Part shown: piece by piece, positions 8,921-17,658 of the stretch
How positions within the stretch are numbered: position 1 is the first letter of the stretch
How the letters are laid out: each line of letters begins with the position of its first letter
Assembly (NCBI RefSeq): GCF_006861775.1
Contig: NZ_VDGG01000004.1
Location: 1-64,000, forward strand
Reading direction: 5' to 3'
DNA: 64,000 nucleotides
Origin: Psychrobacillus soli
GTDB taxonomy: Bacteria > Bacillota > Bacilli > Bacillales_A > Planococcaceae
Translations under genes and position numbers: made by a program
The notes under the pieces: generated by a model
The model's input: only the letters and a program-made list of their open reading frames with translations
What the model was told of the DNA's origin: nothing
The model's database searches: none

Positions 8921-8950
8921 TAAATCGATGCATGCAAAATATTTCGAAAA

Positions 8951-9138
8951 TAAAGGTGCTTGCTACTAACCTAGCAAGTTAAAAGGGAAGCTGGTTCAAA
9001 TCCAGCACGGTCCCGCCACTGTAAATGATAGAACACTATCATAAGTCAGAAAACCTGCCTTTATGTGAAAACACTTTTATGCCTACGAGGATAGGTTACG
9101 TGTGAGTCGGCTTGGCATATTGCAAACCTAGCAGATTT
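8951..9138 (+). ncRNA. Cobalamin (B12) riboswitch
   Basis: Conserved elements appear in the expected order: AAAGGTGCTTGC, GGGAAGCTGGTTCAAATCC, CACGGTCCCGCCACTGTAA and the B12-box-like AAGTCAGAAAACCTGCC, closing with AACCTAGCAGA. The aptamer would bind adenosylcobalamin and repress the downstream salvage and uptake operon. The terminator at 9150 is the expected expression platform. Confidence 0.95.
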
Positions 9139-9149
9139 ATACCTATTCT

Positions 9150-9179
9150 ATCTCTCGTTCATTGGACGAGAGATTTTTA
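9150..9179 (+). terminator. Riboswitch-controlled intrinsic terminator
   Basis: A perfect 9-bp stem (ATCTCTCGT with ACGAGAGAT, loop TCATTGG) followed by five T, lying between aptamer and first gene. It implies transcription attenuation when B12 is abundant. Confidence 0.85.
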
Positions 9180-9206
9180 ATTGCACAAAAAATGGGGGAA
9201 AAGAAC

Positions 9207-10181
9207 ATGAAGAAATTATGGCAATTATGGATGACATCCGCTTTAGCAGTATTACTTTTAGTAGGATGTGGTCAAAAAGAAGAAACACCTGTCGAAACTA
9301 ACGGCAATGCACAACAAGAACAACAAGCAACGGTAGAAGAAGCAGCATTTCCGGTAACATTAACAGATGCAGTTGGCAATGAAATAACCTTGGAAGAAGC
9401 ACCAAAAACAATCGTTTCCATGATTCCAAGTAATACAGAAATTTTATTTGCGCTTGGGTTAAATGAAGAAATCGTTGGTGTAAATGACTATGATAACTAT
9501 CCAGAAGAAGCGCTAGAAAAAGAGAAAATTGGTGGACAGGAATTCAACGTGGAGAAAATTGTATCGATGAATCCAGAAATCGTATTTGCGCATGAGTCAG
9601 GCCTAGGCATGGGCGAAGCTGGATTACAACAAATCCGTGATGCTGGTGTGAAAGTATTCGTCGTGAAAAATGCAGCAGATTTCAATGAAACATATACAAC
9701 AATCGAACAAATTGGTCGTGCTACAGGGAAATTAGAAGAAGCACAAAAAATTGTAGAAGATATGAAAGCAAAAGTAGAAGAAGTAAAAGAAAAAGTAGCA
9801 AAAGTAGAAGCGAAGAAAACAGTATTTGTAGAAACTTCGGATGTTCCTGATATTTATACACCTGGTAAAGGAACATTCATGCAAGAGATTTTAGACATGG
9901 TGAATGCAGAAAATATCGCAGCAGATCAAGAAGGCTGGTTTATAATGTCGCCAGAAGAAATTGTTAGTCGTAACCCGGACGTAATCATTGTTATGTATAG
10001 CTATGTAGATGGAATTGTAGATAGCGTCAAAGCGCGTGATGGTTTCGATACGGTTACTGCGGTTCAAAATGATGCTGTAGTACAAGTAGATGAAAACTTA
10101 ACGAGTCGTACAGGTCCACGTCTTGCAGAAGGATTAGAAGAAATCGCGAAGGCAATTTACCCTGAGGTATTTAGTGAGTAA
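9207..10181 (+). CDS. btuF: Cobalamin/cobinamide ABC transporter substrate-binding lipoprotein
   Basis: A 324-residue periplasmic-binding-type protein of the BtuF/FepB class. The signal peptide ends in the lipobox Leu-Val-Gly-Cys (Cys at residue 21), so it is anchored outside the membrane. A charged linker is followed by the conserved start VTLTDAVGNEITLEEAPKTIVS and the two-lobe fold. The ATG of MKKLW has GGGGAAAAG upstream; a longer frame from 9162 lies within the terminator. It overlaps btuC by 8 bp. Being first after the B12 riboswitch makes a corrinoid the likely ligand. Confidence 0.9.
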   Translation: MKKLWQLWMTSALAVLLLVGCGQKEETPVETNGNAQQEQQATVEEAAFPVTLTDAVGNEITLEEAPKTIVSMIPSNTEILFALGLNEEIVGVNDYDNYPEEALEKEKIGGQEFNVEKIVSMNPEIVFAHESGLGMGEAGLQQIRDAGVKVFVVKNAADFNETYTTIEQIGRATGKLEEAQKIVEDMKAKVEEVKEKVAKVEAKKTVFVETSDVPDIYTPGKGTFMQEILDMVNAENIAADQEGWFIMSPEEIVSRNPDVIIVMYSYVDGIVDSVKARDGFDTVTAVQNDAVVQVDENLTSRTGPRLAEGLEEIAKAIYPEVFSE

Positions 10182-11169
10182 AGCCTTGATCGGCTACATC
10201 TTGTCGATTGCTGCGCTATTAGTTGCAATTTGGCTTGGTGTATCGGTCGGATCCGTTAAGGTACCGATCAGCACTTTATGGGATACGGGAGCAGATGCAA
10301 TCGCGTCGAATATCGTTTGGAAAATTCGCATGCCACGTGTTGTGCTTGCAGGGTTAGTTGGTGCATCACTAGCCATCGCAGGTGCTGCGTTTCAAGGGTT
10401 GTTAAAAAATCCGCTTGCCGATCCTTATACGTTAGGAGTGTCGTCCGGTGCCTCAGTAGGCGCCGTGACTACGCTCTTTTTCGGTATTTCGGTACCCTTT
10501 TTAGGGATATTCACGTTACCAGTTTTCAGTATGATTGGTGCAATAGTGACGATGTTTCTTGTCATTTCTTTTGCAAAACTAGTCGATCGTGCGATGAAAA
10601 TGGAAACAATCATTTTGACTGGGATTATTTTCAGCTCTTTTTTAGGTTCGGTTATTTCATTAATGATTGCACTCACTGGGGAAGAGCTACGTCAAATTAT
10701 TAGCTGGCTTCTCGGTAGCGTATCGATGCGCGGTTGGAGTTTTGTGCAAATGGCTCTCCCTTTTATATTCATTGGTACGCTTTTATTGTGGTTAAACAGA
10801 AGAGAGTTAAATGCGATGCTGTTTGGAGAAGAACGAGCACAGCATTTAGGTGTCAACGTTAAAAAACGAAAAATGATGATTTTAATCGGTGGCTCTATGC
10901 TTACTGGTACAGCGGTTGCGGTATCGGGGACAATCGGGTTTGTAGGACTTGTCGTTCCGCATATGACGAGGCTTTTATTTGGCTCGGACAATCGCCATGT
11001 ATTGCCACTTAGCTTTATTAATGGGGCGGCGTTATTAATCATCTGTGATTTAGTGTCTCGAACGATTATTGCGCCAACGGAACTGCCGATCGGTGTTATT
11101 ACAGCGTTTATCGGGGCTCCTGTTTTTGCATTTATTTTCTTTAGACAACGAAAAAAAGGAGGCATTTAA
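10174..11169 (+). CDS. btuC: Cobalamin ABC transporter permease
   Basis: A 331-residue FecCD/BtuC-family permease with about ten hydrophobic segments and the typical GLLKNPLADPYTLGVSSGAS and GFVGLVVPHMTR signatures. GTG start overlapping the end of btuF. It would form the membrane channel with the BtuD ATPase encoded next. Confidence 0.92.
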   Translation: MSKALIGYILSIAALLVAIWLGVSVGSVKVPISTLWDTGADAIASNIVWKIRMPRVVLAGLVGASLAIAGAAFQGLLKNPLADPYTLGVSSGASVGAVTTLFFGISVPFLGIFTLPVFSMIGAIVTMFLVISFAKLVDRAMKMETIILTGIIFSSFLGSVISLMIALTGEELRQIISWLLGSVSMRGWSFVQMALPFIFIGTLLLWLNRRELNAMLFGEERAQHLGVNVKKRKMMILIGGSMLTGTAVAVSGTIGFVGLVVPHMTRLLFGSDNRHVLPLSFINGAALLIICDLVSRTIIAPTELPIGVITAFIGAPVFAFIFFRQRKKGGI

Positions 11170-11170
11170 T

Positions 11171-12640
11171 ATGTTAAAAGTGGAAAATGTTTCAGGTGGA
11201 TATGATCGCCAATTGATTGTCAAAAATGTCTCCTTTCATGTTGAAAAAGGGGAAATGCTTGGAATTCTTGGACCTAACGGGAGTGGCAAGTCCACGTTGT
11301 TAAAAGTAATTAGTGGAATACTGCATAAGGAATCTGGAGATGTGCTAATAGATGGGAAATCGTTAACGGCGTATTCATCGAAAGAGCTGGCGAAAAAAAT
11401 GGCGGTTCTTCCACAACTACATAGTCATGCTTTTTCTCATACCGTAAGAGATACGATCGCACTCGGTCGGTACCCTCACCAAAGTGGCTTGTTTTCCTCT
11501 TGGTCGGACGAAGATGAAACGGCTGTTGTAGAGGCGATGAAACAAATGGGGATAGAAAGATACGAACATCAAATGCTGGACTTATTGTCCGGTGGGGAAC
11601 AACAGCGTGTATTTGTAGCGCAAGCACTCGCACAGGCAGCGCCCATACTACTACTCGATGAACCGACGAACCATTTAGATATTGCACATCAAAAACAATT
11701 ACTCGATACGATTAAAACGCAAGCTAATGAAAACGGCATAACGATAGTAAGTATATTTCACGATATAAATCTCGCATCGCTATACTGTGACAGACTACTA
11801 TTAATGGATCAAGGCGAAGTAAAAATAATTGGTGCACCGCATGAAGTAGTAATGAAAGAGCAAATCGAAACGGTGTATAAAGCTCGCGTAAGCACAAACC
11901 CGCATCCAGAGCGTCCAAAGCCACAAATTACCATACTTCCGGATGTAAAAGAGAAGCGTAATGAGCAGCTGATCACAATAGAAAACTTCCAAGTAACAGA
12001 TGAATTAGTTGTTTTCCAAGCAGAAAATCAATTAAAAACATGGTCTTCCGCAGTCATAAATGCCGGCACTGGTTGGTATCGAACGTTTGTGAATCGAAGA
12101 GTAGATGCCCGCTATAATATTGACAACGCACAAACAGAAATGCAGCAATATCTAGCCAATCGGGGTTATTCCGAAACGGAAACGGTAGGAATGATGACAG
12201 CCGTTTATACGAAAGATGCGATCATTAAAGAATATGAAGCTGATTTTGGTTCCGTCGTCGTTATGGTGACAGCAGGTGTTGGTAATGCAGTAGATGTGTC
12301 CAAAGCTTATGAAGTAGAGGCATTCCCGGCAATCGGCACGATTAACACATGGATTATTGTAAATGGAGAACTAGCGGAAGAAGCGTTTATACAGGCAGTC
12401 ATTACCGCAACGGAAGCGAAAACGAAAGCGCTCGCATTTGAGCAAGTCAAGGATCCTCGTACCGGCACAATCGCTACGGGAACCTCAACGGACAGCGTAT
12501 TAGTTGCAGCAACGCAACAAGGGAAGCATATTCCATACGCAGGTCCAATTACGGAAATCGGCAAAAAAATCGGACTTGGTGTGTACGAATGCACAGTCGA
12601 AGCAATTCAAATTTATAAAAAAGCTAAAGGTTGGGAATAG
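11171..12640 (+). CDS. btuD: Fused cobalamin ABC ATPase and adenosylcobinamide amidohydrolase (BtuD-CbiZ)
   Basis: A 489-residue fusion. Residues 1 to about 255 form a complete ABC ATPase: Walker A GPNGSGKST, signature LSGGEQQR, Walker B ILLLDEP. Residues about 265-489 match CbiZ, the amidohydrolase that removes aminopropanol from adenosylcobinamide to give cobyric acid, with the characteristic TGWYRTFVNRRVDARYN and TAGVGNAVD stretches. ATG after GGAGGCATTTAAT. Fusing uptake to remodelling suggests imported corrinoids are processed at the membrane. The long frame open upstream of the ATG lies inside btuC. Confidence 0.92.
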   Translation: MLKVENVSGGYDRQLIVKNVSFHVEKGEMLGILGPNGSGKSTLLKVISGILHKESGDVLIDGKSLTAYSSKELAKKMAVLPQLHSHAFSHTVRDTIALGRYPHQSGLFSSWSDEDETAVVEAMKQMGIERYEHQMLDLLSGGEQQRVFVAQALAQAAPILLLDEPTNHLDIAHQKQLLDTIKTQANENGITIVSIFHDINLASLYCDRLLLMDQGEVKIIGAPHEVVMKEQIETVYKARVSTNPHPERPKPQITILPDVKEKRNEQLITIENFQVTDELVVFQAENQLKTWSSAVINAGTGWYRTFVNRRVDARYNIDNAQTEMQQYLANRGYSETETVGMMTAVYTKDAIIKEYEADFGSVVVMVTAGVGNAVDVSKAYEVEAFPAIGTINTWIIVNGELAEEAFIQAVITATEAKTKALAFEQVKDPRTGTIATGTSTDSVLVAATQQGKHIPYAGPITEIGKKIGLGVYECTVEAIQIYKKAKGWE

Positions 12641-12642
12641 CA

Positions 12643-13602
12643 ATGGGTCCACATATAATCGCTATAGCGATAGGGCTTATCCTGGACCGAATAATCGGTG
12701 ACCCGCCAAACTGGCCACATCCCGTTCGATTTATTGGTACACTTATTTCCAAACTAACCACTTGGTTGAATAAAGGTAGGGCACGCAAAGCAAAAGGATT
12801 TCTACTCGTTTTTATCGTTGTAGGAATAACATTCTCTGTCGCGATATCACTTTTAGTAAGTGCCTATTCCATTCATATGTGGGTTGGGATAATAGTGGAA
12901 AGTATGTTAATTGCCTTGGGACTTGCGCAAAAAAGTTTAAAAGAAGCGGCAATGGATGTGTATAAACCGTTAGTTGCAAATGATTTACCTGCTGCTAGAC
13001 AAAAGTTATCGTGGATTGTTGGAAGAGATACGGAGCAGTTAGATGAACAAGAAATTACACGTGGCGTTGTAGAAACAGTATCCGAGAATATTAGTGACGG
13101 TGTTACGGCTCCGCTTTTTTATGCTTTTATTTTTGCTGGTGCACCTGGTCTTTGGGCGTATAAAGCGATCAATACGCTCGATTCAATGGTTGGATATAAA
13201 AATGAGCAATACGAGGATTTCGGATTTGCCTCTGCCAAGCTCGATGATATTGCAAACTATATACCTAGCCGTTTGACAGGCTATATTATGATGCTTTGGG
13301 GCAAAAAAGAAAGTATGATACCTTTTGGCAAGCGCATGAAGGGCTGGTGGCAGGATGCGAAGAAGCATCCAAGTCCAAATAGTGGCTATTTAGAAGCGGC
13401 GACAGCGTACCAGCTAGGCATTCAACTCGGAGGGATTAACACATATAAAGGAGTTATTTCTAACCGAGCACGCATGGGAATTGGAGAAGTTCCTTTATCG
13501 CCAAACCATATACTAAGTACCATCTCGCATTTGCATACAGCTGTCTTTCTATTTTGGCTGTGGATGATGGTCATTGGAGGAATTTTATTTGGTCTTACCT
13601 AA
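12643..13602 (+). CDS. cbiB: Adenosylcobinamide-phosphate synthase (CbiB/CobD family)
   Basis: A 319-residue membrane protein with the family start LILDRIIGDPPNWPHPVRFIG and several transmembrane helices. It condenses adenosylcobyric acid with (R)-1-amino-2-propanol phosphate. The ATG at 12643 is used; a TTG at 12631 is an alternative that overlaps the preceding stop. Its product consumes the cobyric acid released by CbiZ, so the two together rebuild the nucleotide loop arm. Confidence 0.9.
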   Translation: MGPHIIAIAIGLILDRIIGDPPNWPHPVRFIGTLISKLTTWLNKGRARKAKGFLLVFIVVGITFSVAISLLVSAYSIHMWVGIIVESMLIALGLAQKSLKEAAMDVYKPLVANDLPAARQKLSWIVGRDTEQLDEQEITRGVVETVSENISDGVTAPLFYAFIFAGAPGLWAYKAINTLDSMVGYKNEQYEDFGFASAKLDDIANYIPSRLTGYIMMLWGKKESMIPFGKRMKGWWQDAKKHPSPNSGYLEAATAYQLGIQLGGINTYKGVISNRARMGIGEVPLSPNHILSTISHLHTAVFLFWLWMMVIGGILFGLT

Positions 13603-14665
13603 TCACGGTGCAAATGCGCATCACGTATATGAACGACTAGGAATTGAAATGCCGGAAGTGGTTATAGACTTTAGTGAAAATGTAAATCCATTAGGTCCTC
13701 CAGCATTTGTAAAGGAAAGATGGTCTACCTATGCGGGGTTAATCACCAAATACCCAGATCCTAATGGAGAACCTTTTCGATCAGCAGCCGCAAAGTATCA
13801 CAATGTATCAGTAAGTAACGTCCTTGTTGGAAACGGTGCCGCCGAACTATTTGCTGCTCTTGCAAAACGATATGAAAACAAACGTGCAGTGCTGATTCAT
13901 CCGACTTTTTCAGAATACGAAGCAACACTAGCTCCTTACAATGTGTACATAAAAGAAATAATGGCAACTGGAGAACTATCTTTGGACGAAGTATTCGATG
14001 AAGTAGAGTTTGCAGAAGTAATTTATATTTGTAGACCAAATAATCCGACCGGCTATTTAATACCTTTAGAAACAATTAAGCAAATAGCGGAATATGCGAA
14101 AAGATATAAGTGTGAAGTGATTTTAGATGAAGCATTTCTCGACTTTATCGATGAAAACGAATCATTTATTCCTTATTTGAAAGATTTTCCGAACGTTATC
14201 ATCGTACGCTCCATGACGAAAATGTATGCGATTCCTGGTTTGCGTCTTGGTTATGCAGTAGCAAGTGAACAAATTGTAAACGACATCCGATCGAGCATGC
14301 CCCAATGGAATAGTAATGCGATTGCTACAGCAATTGGTGCAGAGTGTTTACAGGAAGAAGCATACCGCAATCAGGCTATTACTTTTGCCAAAGAAATGCG
14401 AGAGCAAATGACGGTATTTCTAGAAAAGTGGAACTGCATTGTATTACCGTCTACGACTAACTTTATCTGTTTCCAATTACCAGATGCAACACGTTCGAAA
14501 GCATTTTTTACATATTTATTAGCAAAAGGTTGCGTCCTTCGCCACACTGAAAATTTTAAAGGGCTTGACGGAAAATGGTTTCGTGTAGGGATGAAAGAAA
14601 AGCCGCAAATGGAGCATTTACAAAAGGAGATGACCGCATGGTTCGAGGAAAACTTGTCTTCATAA
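13589..14665 (+). CDS. cobD: Threonine-phosphate decarboxylase (PLP-dependent)
   Basis: A 358-residue aspartate-aminotransferase-fold protein, class of CobD/HisC. The start is LPNHGANAHHVYERLG, FSENVNPLGPP is the substrate end, and the PLP Lys lies in VRSMTKMYAIPGLRLGYA. It makes (R)-1-amino-2-propanol phosphate from threonine phosphate for CbiB. I chose the TTG at 13589 because GGAGG lies eight bases before it; this overlaps cbiB by 14 bp. HisC is the main alternative by fold, but the context favours CobD. Confidence 0.85.
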   Translation: MVLPNHGANAHHVYERLGIEMPEVVIDFSENVNPLGPPAFVKERWSTYAGLITKYPDPNGEPFRSAAAKYHNVSVSNVLVGNGAAELFAALAKRYENKRAVLIHPTFSEYEATLAPYNVYIKEIMATGELSLDEVFDEVEFAEVIYICRPNNPTGYLIPLETIKQIAEYAKRYKCEVILDEAFLDFIDENESFIPYLKDFPNVIIVRSMTKMYAIPGLRLGYAVASEQIVNDIRSSMPQWNSNAIATAIGAECLQEEAYRNQAITFAKEMREQMTVFLEKWNCIVLPSTTNFICFQLPDATRSKAFFTYLLAKGCVLRHTENFKGLDGKWFRVGMKEKPQMEHLQKEMTAWFEENLSS

Positions 14666-15168
14666 CAGGAGGTGTGCGAAGTGGGAAAAGTAGCTTTGCT
14701 GAACAATATGTTATGAATGAGCAAGCAAAACGAAATGTGTATGTCGCTTCCGGCATTGCAGTAGACGGGGAAATGAAGGAGCGTATTGAACGACACAAAG
14801 ACGACCGGAGAAACTATCCTGTCGAGTGGACAACATTCGAGCAACCGAGACATTTCGAGCAAATCATTCCGAAAGTCAAGGAAGGGGATGCCATCCTTTG
14901 GGATTGTGTTACGACTTGGCTTGCGAATGAATTATATGAAGGTCATATGGAGCAAGTAGAAAAGCAATTATATGAGGCAATTGACAAGTTGTTAGAAAAA
15001 GTACAAGTGCTCGTTATCGTGTCAAATGAAGTGTTAGACGAACCTTTATCTGACTATGAAGACACGGTATACTATCAAAAATGGATAGGACGAATCCACC
15101 AAAAGCTAGTGGAGAAAGCGGATCATGCTTTCGAAATGGAATATGGCTTAGGTCGTCAGTGGAAATGA
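14638..15168 (+). CDS. cobU: Adenosylcobinamide kinase / guanylyltransferase
   Basis: A 176-residue CobU protein with a proper P-loop (ITGGVRSGKSSFAEQ), the IERHKDDR segment and the SNEV motif. It phosphorylates adenosylcobinamide and attaches GMP. AAAGGAGATGACCGC precedes the ATG at 14638, inside the last codons of cobD (28-bp overlap). In the C-terminal part the common GIVP is replaced by DEPL. A second, shorter CobU-like gene sits further down the operon. Confidence 0.87.
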   Translation: MVRGKLVFITGGVRSGKSSFAEQYVMNEQAKRNVYVASGIAVDGEMKERIERHKDDRRNYPVEWTTFEQPRHFEQIIPKVKEGDAILWDCVTTWLANELYEGHMEQVEKQLYEAIDKLLEKVQVLVIVSNEVLDEPLSDYEDTVYYQKWIGRIHQKLVEKADHAFEMEYGLGRQWK

Positions 15169-15177
15169 GGGGTGCAG

Positions 15178-16002
15178 ATGAAAGGCTTAATGGTGCAAGG
15201 AACCGCTTCTAGCGTAGGAAAGAGTTTAGTATGCACAGCAATTTGCAGGCTACTAGCCAATGAAGGGAAACAAGTGGCCCCTTTTAAATCACAAAATATG
15301 TCTACATTGAGCATACATACAGAAAGCGGATTGGAAATAAGTGTTTCCCAATCGTTACAAGCGAGAGCTGCAAGAACCCCTTACACTGCAGAAATGAATC
15401 CAATATTACTAAAACCAGTAGGAAATATGGAATCTGACATCATTATCCTTGGAAAAAAGTTAAGTAAAATGAATGGAATGCAGTATAGGGAACAGTTTTT
15501 TGAAGAAGGTCAAAAGCTGATTGCAAACAGTTTAAGGACACTAGCCGAATCCAATGAATACTTAATTTTAGAAGGTGCTGGCAGTCCTGTAGAAGTAAAT
15601 TTGCGAGATAGAGAATTAGTGAATATGCGAGTTGCCGATTTGGCGGATGTTCCGGTTTTACTAGTTGCAAACATTGAATACGGCGGAGTATTTGCATCCA
15701 TCGTTGGCACACTTGCACTATTACCAGAAGCGCAAAAAGCTCGAGTACAAGGAATTATTATTAATAAGTTTCGGGGAGACATATCTTTATTTCAAGAAGG
15801 AATCGACTTCATCGAATCGTATACAGGGATAGATGTAATCGGAGTCGTTCCTTATTTTTCAAATGAATTAGAGGAAGAAGACGGCGAAGCGAAAACCGAG
15901 CATTCCGCATCGGATGAACAAATAGAAGATTGGGCGAGCCATTTTAAAAACCATGTGAAATGGGATAAGATTATATCCATTTTAGATGGGGGGAAGAAGT
16001 GA
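15178..16002 (+). CDS. CobQ/CbiP-like protein lacking the glutamine amidotransferase domain
   Basis: 274 residues. Residues 1 to about 225 match the ATP-binding half of cobyric acid synthase: VQGTASSVGKS P-loop, VAPFKSQNMS, MNPILLKP, LEGAGSPVEVNLRDRELVNMRVADLADVPVLLVANIEYGGVFAS and INKFRGD. Full-length CobQ is about 500 residues, with a GATase domain carrying the catalytic Cys. Here the ATPase half runs almost directly into a C-terminal tail (about 245-274) resembling the very end of CobQ, as if the GATase domain were deleted. It could take free ammonia, pair with another amidotransferase, or have a new role. Start ATG after GAGGGG; GTGA overlap with cobS. Confidence 0.8.
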   Translation: MKGLMVQGTASSVGKSLVCTAICRLLANEGKQVAPFKSQNMSTLSIHTESGLEISVSQSLQARAARTPYTAEMNPILLKPVGNMESDIIILGKKLSKMNGMQYREQFFEEGQKLIANSLRTLAESNEYLILEGAGSPVEVNLRDRELVNMRVADLADVPVLLVANIEYGGVFASIVGTLALLPEAQKARVQGIIINKFRGDISLFQEGIDFIESYTGIDVIGVVPYFSNELEEEDGEAKTEHSASDEQIEDWASHFKNHVKWDKIISILDGGKK

Positions 16003-16748
16003 ACAGTTTATTATTAGCGCTTCAATTTTTTACGATTATTCCGGTTCATAAAAACTTGCCGATGGAAAGACGGTCAATTACTGGAATGTACAGTATGTTT
16101 CCTTTTCTAGGAGCTCTTCTAGGAGCAGTTGCATGTTTGCTGCTTTACTTCAATTGGAGCCCACTCATGACGGGATTTAGCATTGTACTGCTTGGCATTT
16201 TACTCTCCGGTGGTCTGCATATGGATGGGTTTATCGACACGTCGGATGCGTTTTTTTCTTATAAAGATCGATTAAAGCGTTTCGACATATTAGATGATCC
16301 GAGAGTCGGCGCATTTGGCGTAATGGCTGTTGTGTTACTAATTGTTGGAAAAGTGATTATTGTGTCTGAAGTGCTTGCTGTGGAATCATTTCAGTGGATT
16401 TTTATTTTATTAATCCCTTATTTTTCTAGAATAACTTTAGCAACATTGTTTTCTTTAACAAATAGTGCGAAAACGAGTGGACTTGCTTATTTTTTTAAGC
16501 AAAAAATGAATGGAAATGTTGTACTGATTGTGGCTGCCTGTCATTTTTTAATTGGCGTTGCGGTAGTAGGATGGCAGACAGATTGGCTGATTGCCGTTAC
16601 ATTTGCGGTAGTGTTGTTTGGGTTTATTTGTTTATTTCGAGGATGGATATTAAGGAATTTCGGCGGAGTTACTGGTGATTTACTTGGGGCGAGTGTGGAA
16701 GTTTCGGAGGTGGTATTATGGCTAACCCTTTTACTATTACTCTCGTAA
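15999..16748 (+). CDS. cobS: Adenosylcobalamin-5'-phosphate synthase
   Basis: A 249-residue integral membrane protein of the CobS family, with LQFFTIIPV at the start, the metal-site stretch GGLHMDGFIDTSDAFFS and DDPRVGAFG. It joins adenosyl-GDP-cobinamide to alpha-ribazole (phosphate). GTG start in a 4-bp overlap with the gene before; cobC begins 31 bp before its end, so translation is coupled. Confidence 0.92.
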   Translation: MNSLLLALQFFTIIPVHKNLPMERRSITGMYSMFPFLGALLGAVACLLLYFNWSPLMTGFSIVLLGILLSGGLHMDGFIDTSDAFFSYKDRLKRFDILDDPRVGAFGVMAVVLLIVGKVIIVSEVLAVESFQWIFILLIPYFSRITLATLFSLTNSAKTSGLAYFFKQKMNGNVVLIVAACHFLIGVAVVGWQTDWLIAVTFAVVLFGFICLFRGWILRNFGGVTGDLLGASVEVSEVVLWLTLLLLLS

Positions 16749-17317
16749 GGCATTTACCAACACAAGGGAACTTGGAAAAAAAGTATATCGGCTGGACAGA
16801 CGAACCGATTATGGAAGGCATCAAAACCAAAAATCGACCACTAACAATGAAACAAATTATCGGCAGCGATTTAGTACGTTGCAAACAAACAGCAGCGCAA
16901 GTTTTTAGTGGAATTCCTTATAAGGAAAATGCAAATTTCCGGGAATGCTCCTTTGGTGAATGGGAACAAAAAACATATAATGAATTAAAAGAAGATAGTT
17001 TATATAGTAAATGGCTTGACAATCCACGAAAGCTTGCACCTCCGAACGGGGAGTCACTGGAACAAATGGAAGCACGCGTGTTGCAAGCATTTTATGAAGC
17101 AGTGGAAGAACTATCGCAACCAGTAATTATGACGCACGGGGGTCCCATTCGCTTTTTATTGACAAAGTTTGCAAATGTCGAAAAAAGTTTTTGGGATTGG
17201 GATGTACCGCATGGCTGTAGTTACGAGTTACAATGGATAAATAAACGAGACGTACTGGAGGGAAAGCGATGCACGTCATTTTCGGTGGAGCATTTAATGG
17301 AAAACGAGCGTATGTAG
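16718..17317 (+). CDS. cobC: Alpha-ribazole / cobalamin phosphatase (histidine phosphatase family)
   Basis: 199 residues of the phosphoglycerate-mutase-like histidine phosphatase fold: LVRHLPT near the start (the usual RHG has become RHL) and MTHGGPIRF near 140 supply the two catalytic His. GGAGG precedes the ATG. In this operon it would remove the 5' phosphate from alpha-ribazole phosphate or cobalamin phosphate. Confidence 0.82.
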   Translation: MANPFTITLVRHLPTQGNLEKKYIGWTDEPIMEGIKTKNRPLTMKQIIGSDLVRCKQTAAQVFSGIPYKENANFRECSFGEWEQKTYNELKEDSLYSKWLDNPRKLAPPNGESLEQMEARVLQAFYEAVEELSQPVIMTHGGPIRFLLTKFANVEKSFWDWDVPHGCSYELQWINKRDVLEGKRCTSFSVEHLMENERM

Positions 17318-17658
17318 AGCAATTCGTTCAGGGACGAAACGTTCAGTGGCTAAATGCGGAAACAGATACGCTAGTATTATCGCCACAGACAGATGTAGTA
17401 GTTATTTTTGGGGTAGAAAATTTGCTAGAACCGAAGAGTGCAGAGTTACTCGAAATGCTTGAATTATGGGATGAACAAGCGGAAGTAGTAATAATTGCAA
17501 CGGAAATTGGTCGTGGAATCGTACCGATGGAAGCTAGTAGGCGCAAGCTAAGAGATGACGTCGGTCGATTTTATCAACAACTGTTTACAAAGGCAGAAAG
17601 TATTACACGAATTTGGTACGGAATTGCACAAACAATAAAGGGAGATGTGTGGAGATGA
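17269..17658 (+). CDS. Half-size CobU-like protein
   Basis: 129 residues, overlapping cobC by 49 bp. The N-terminus (HVIFGGAFNGKRAYVEQ) resembles the CobU P-loop but reads GGAFNGKRA rather than GGxxSGKS. The C-terminal half, EIGRGIVPMEASRRKLRDDVGRFYQQLFTKAESITRIWYGI, is a good match to the GxGIVP...RxFRD region of CobU. The central guanylyltransferase part is shortened. The full-length CobU in this operon lacks precisely the GIVP motif that this one keeps, so they may have divided functions or act together. Confidence 0.75.
   Translation: MHVIFGGAFNGKRAYVEQFVQGRNVQWLNAETDTLVLSPQTDVVVIFGVENLLEPKSAELLEMLELWDEQAEVVIIATEIGRGIVPMEASRRKLRDDVGRFYQQLFTKAESITRIWYGIAQTIKGDVWR

Noticed and set aside
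9162-9206. Upstream extension of btuF
   Set aside because: It starts inside the riboswitch terminator; the lipoprotein signal peptide begins properly at 9207 after GGGGAAAAG.
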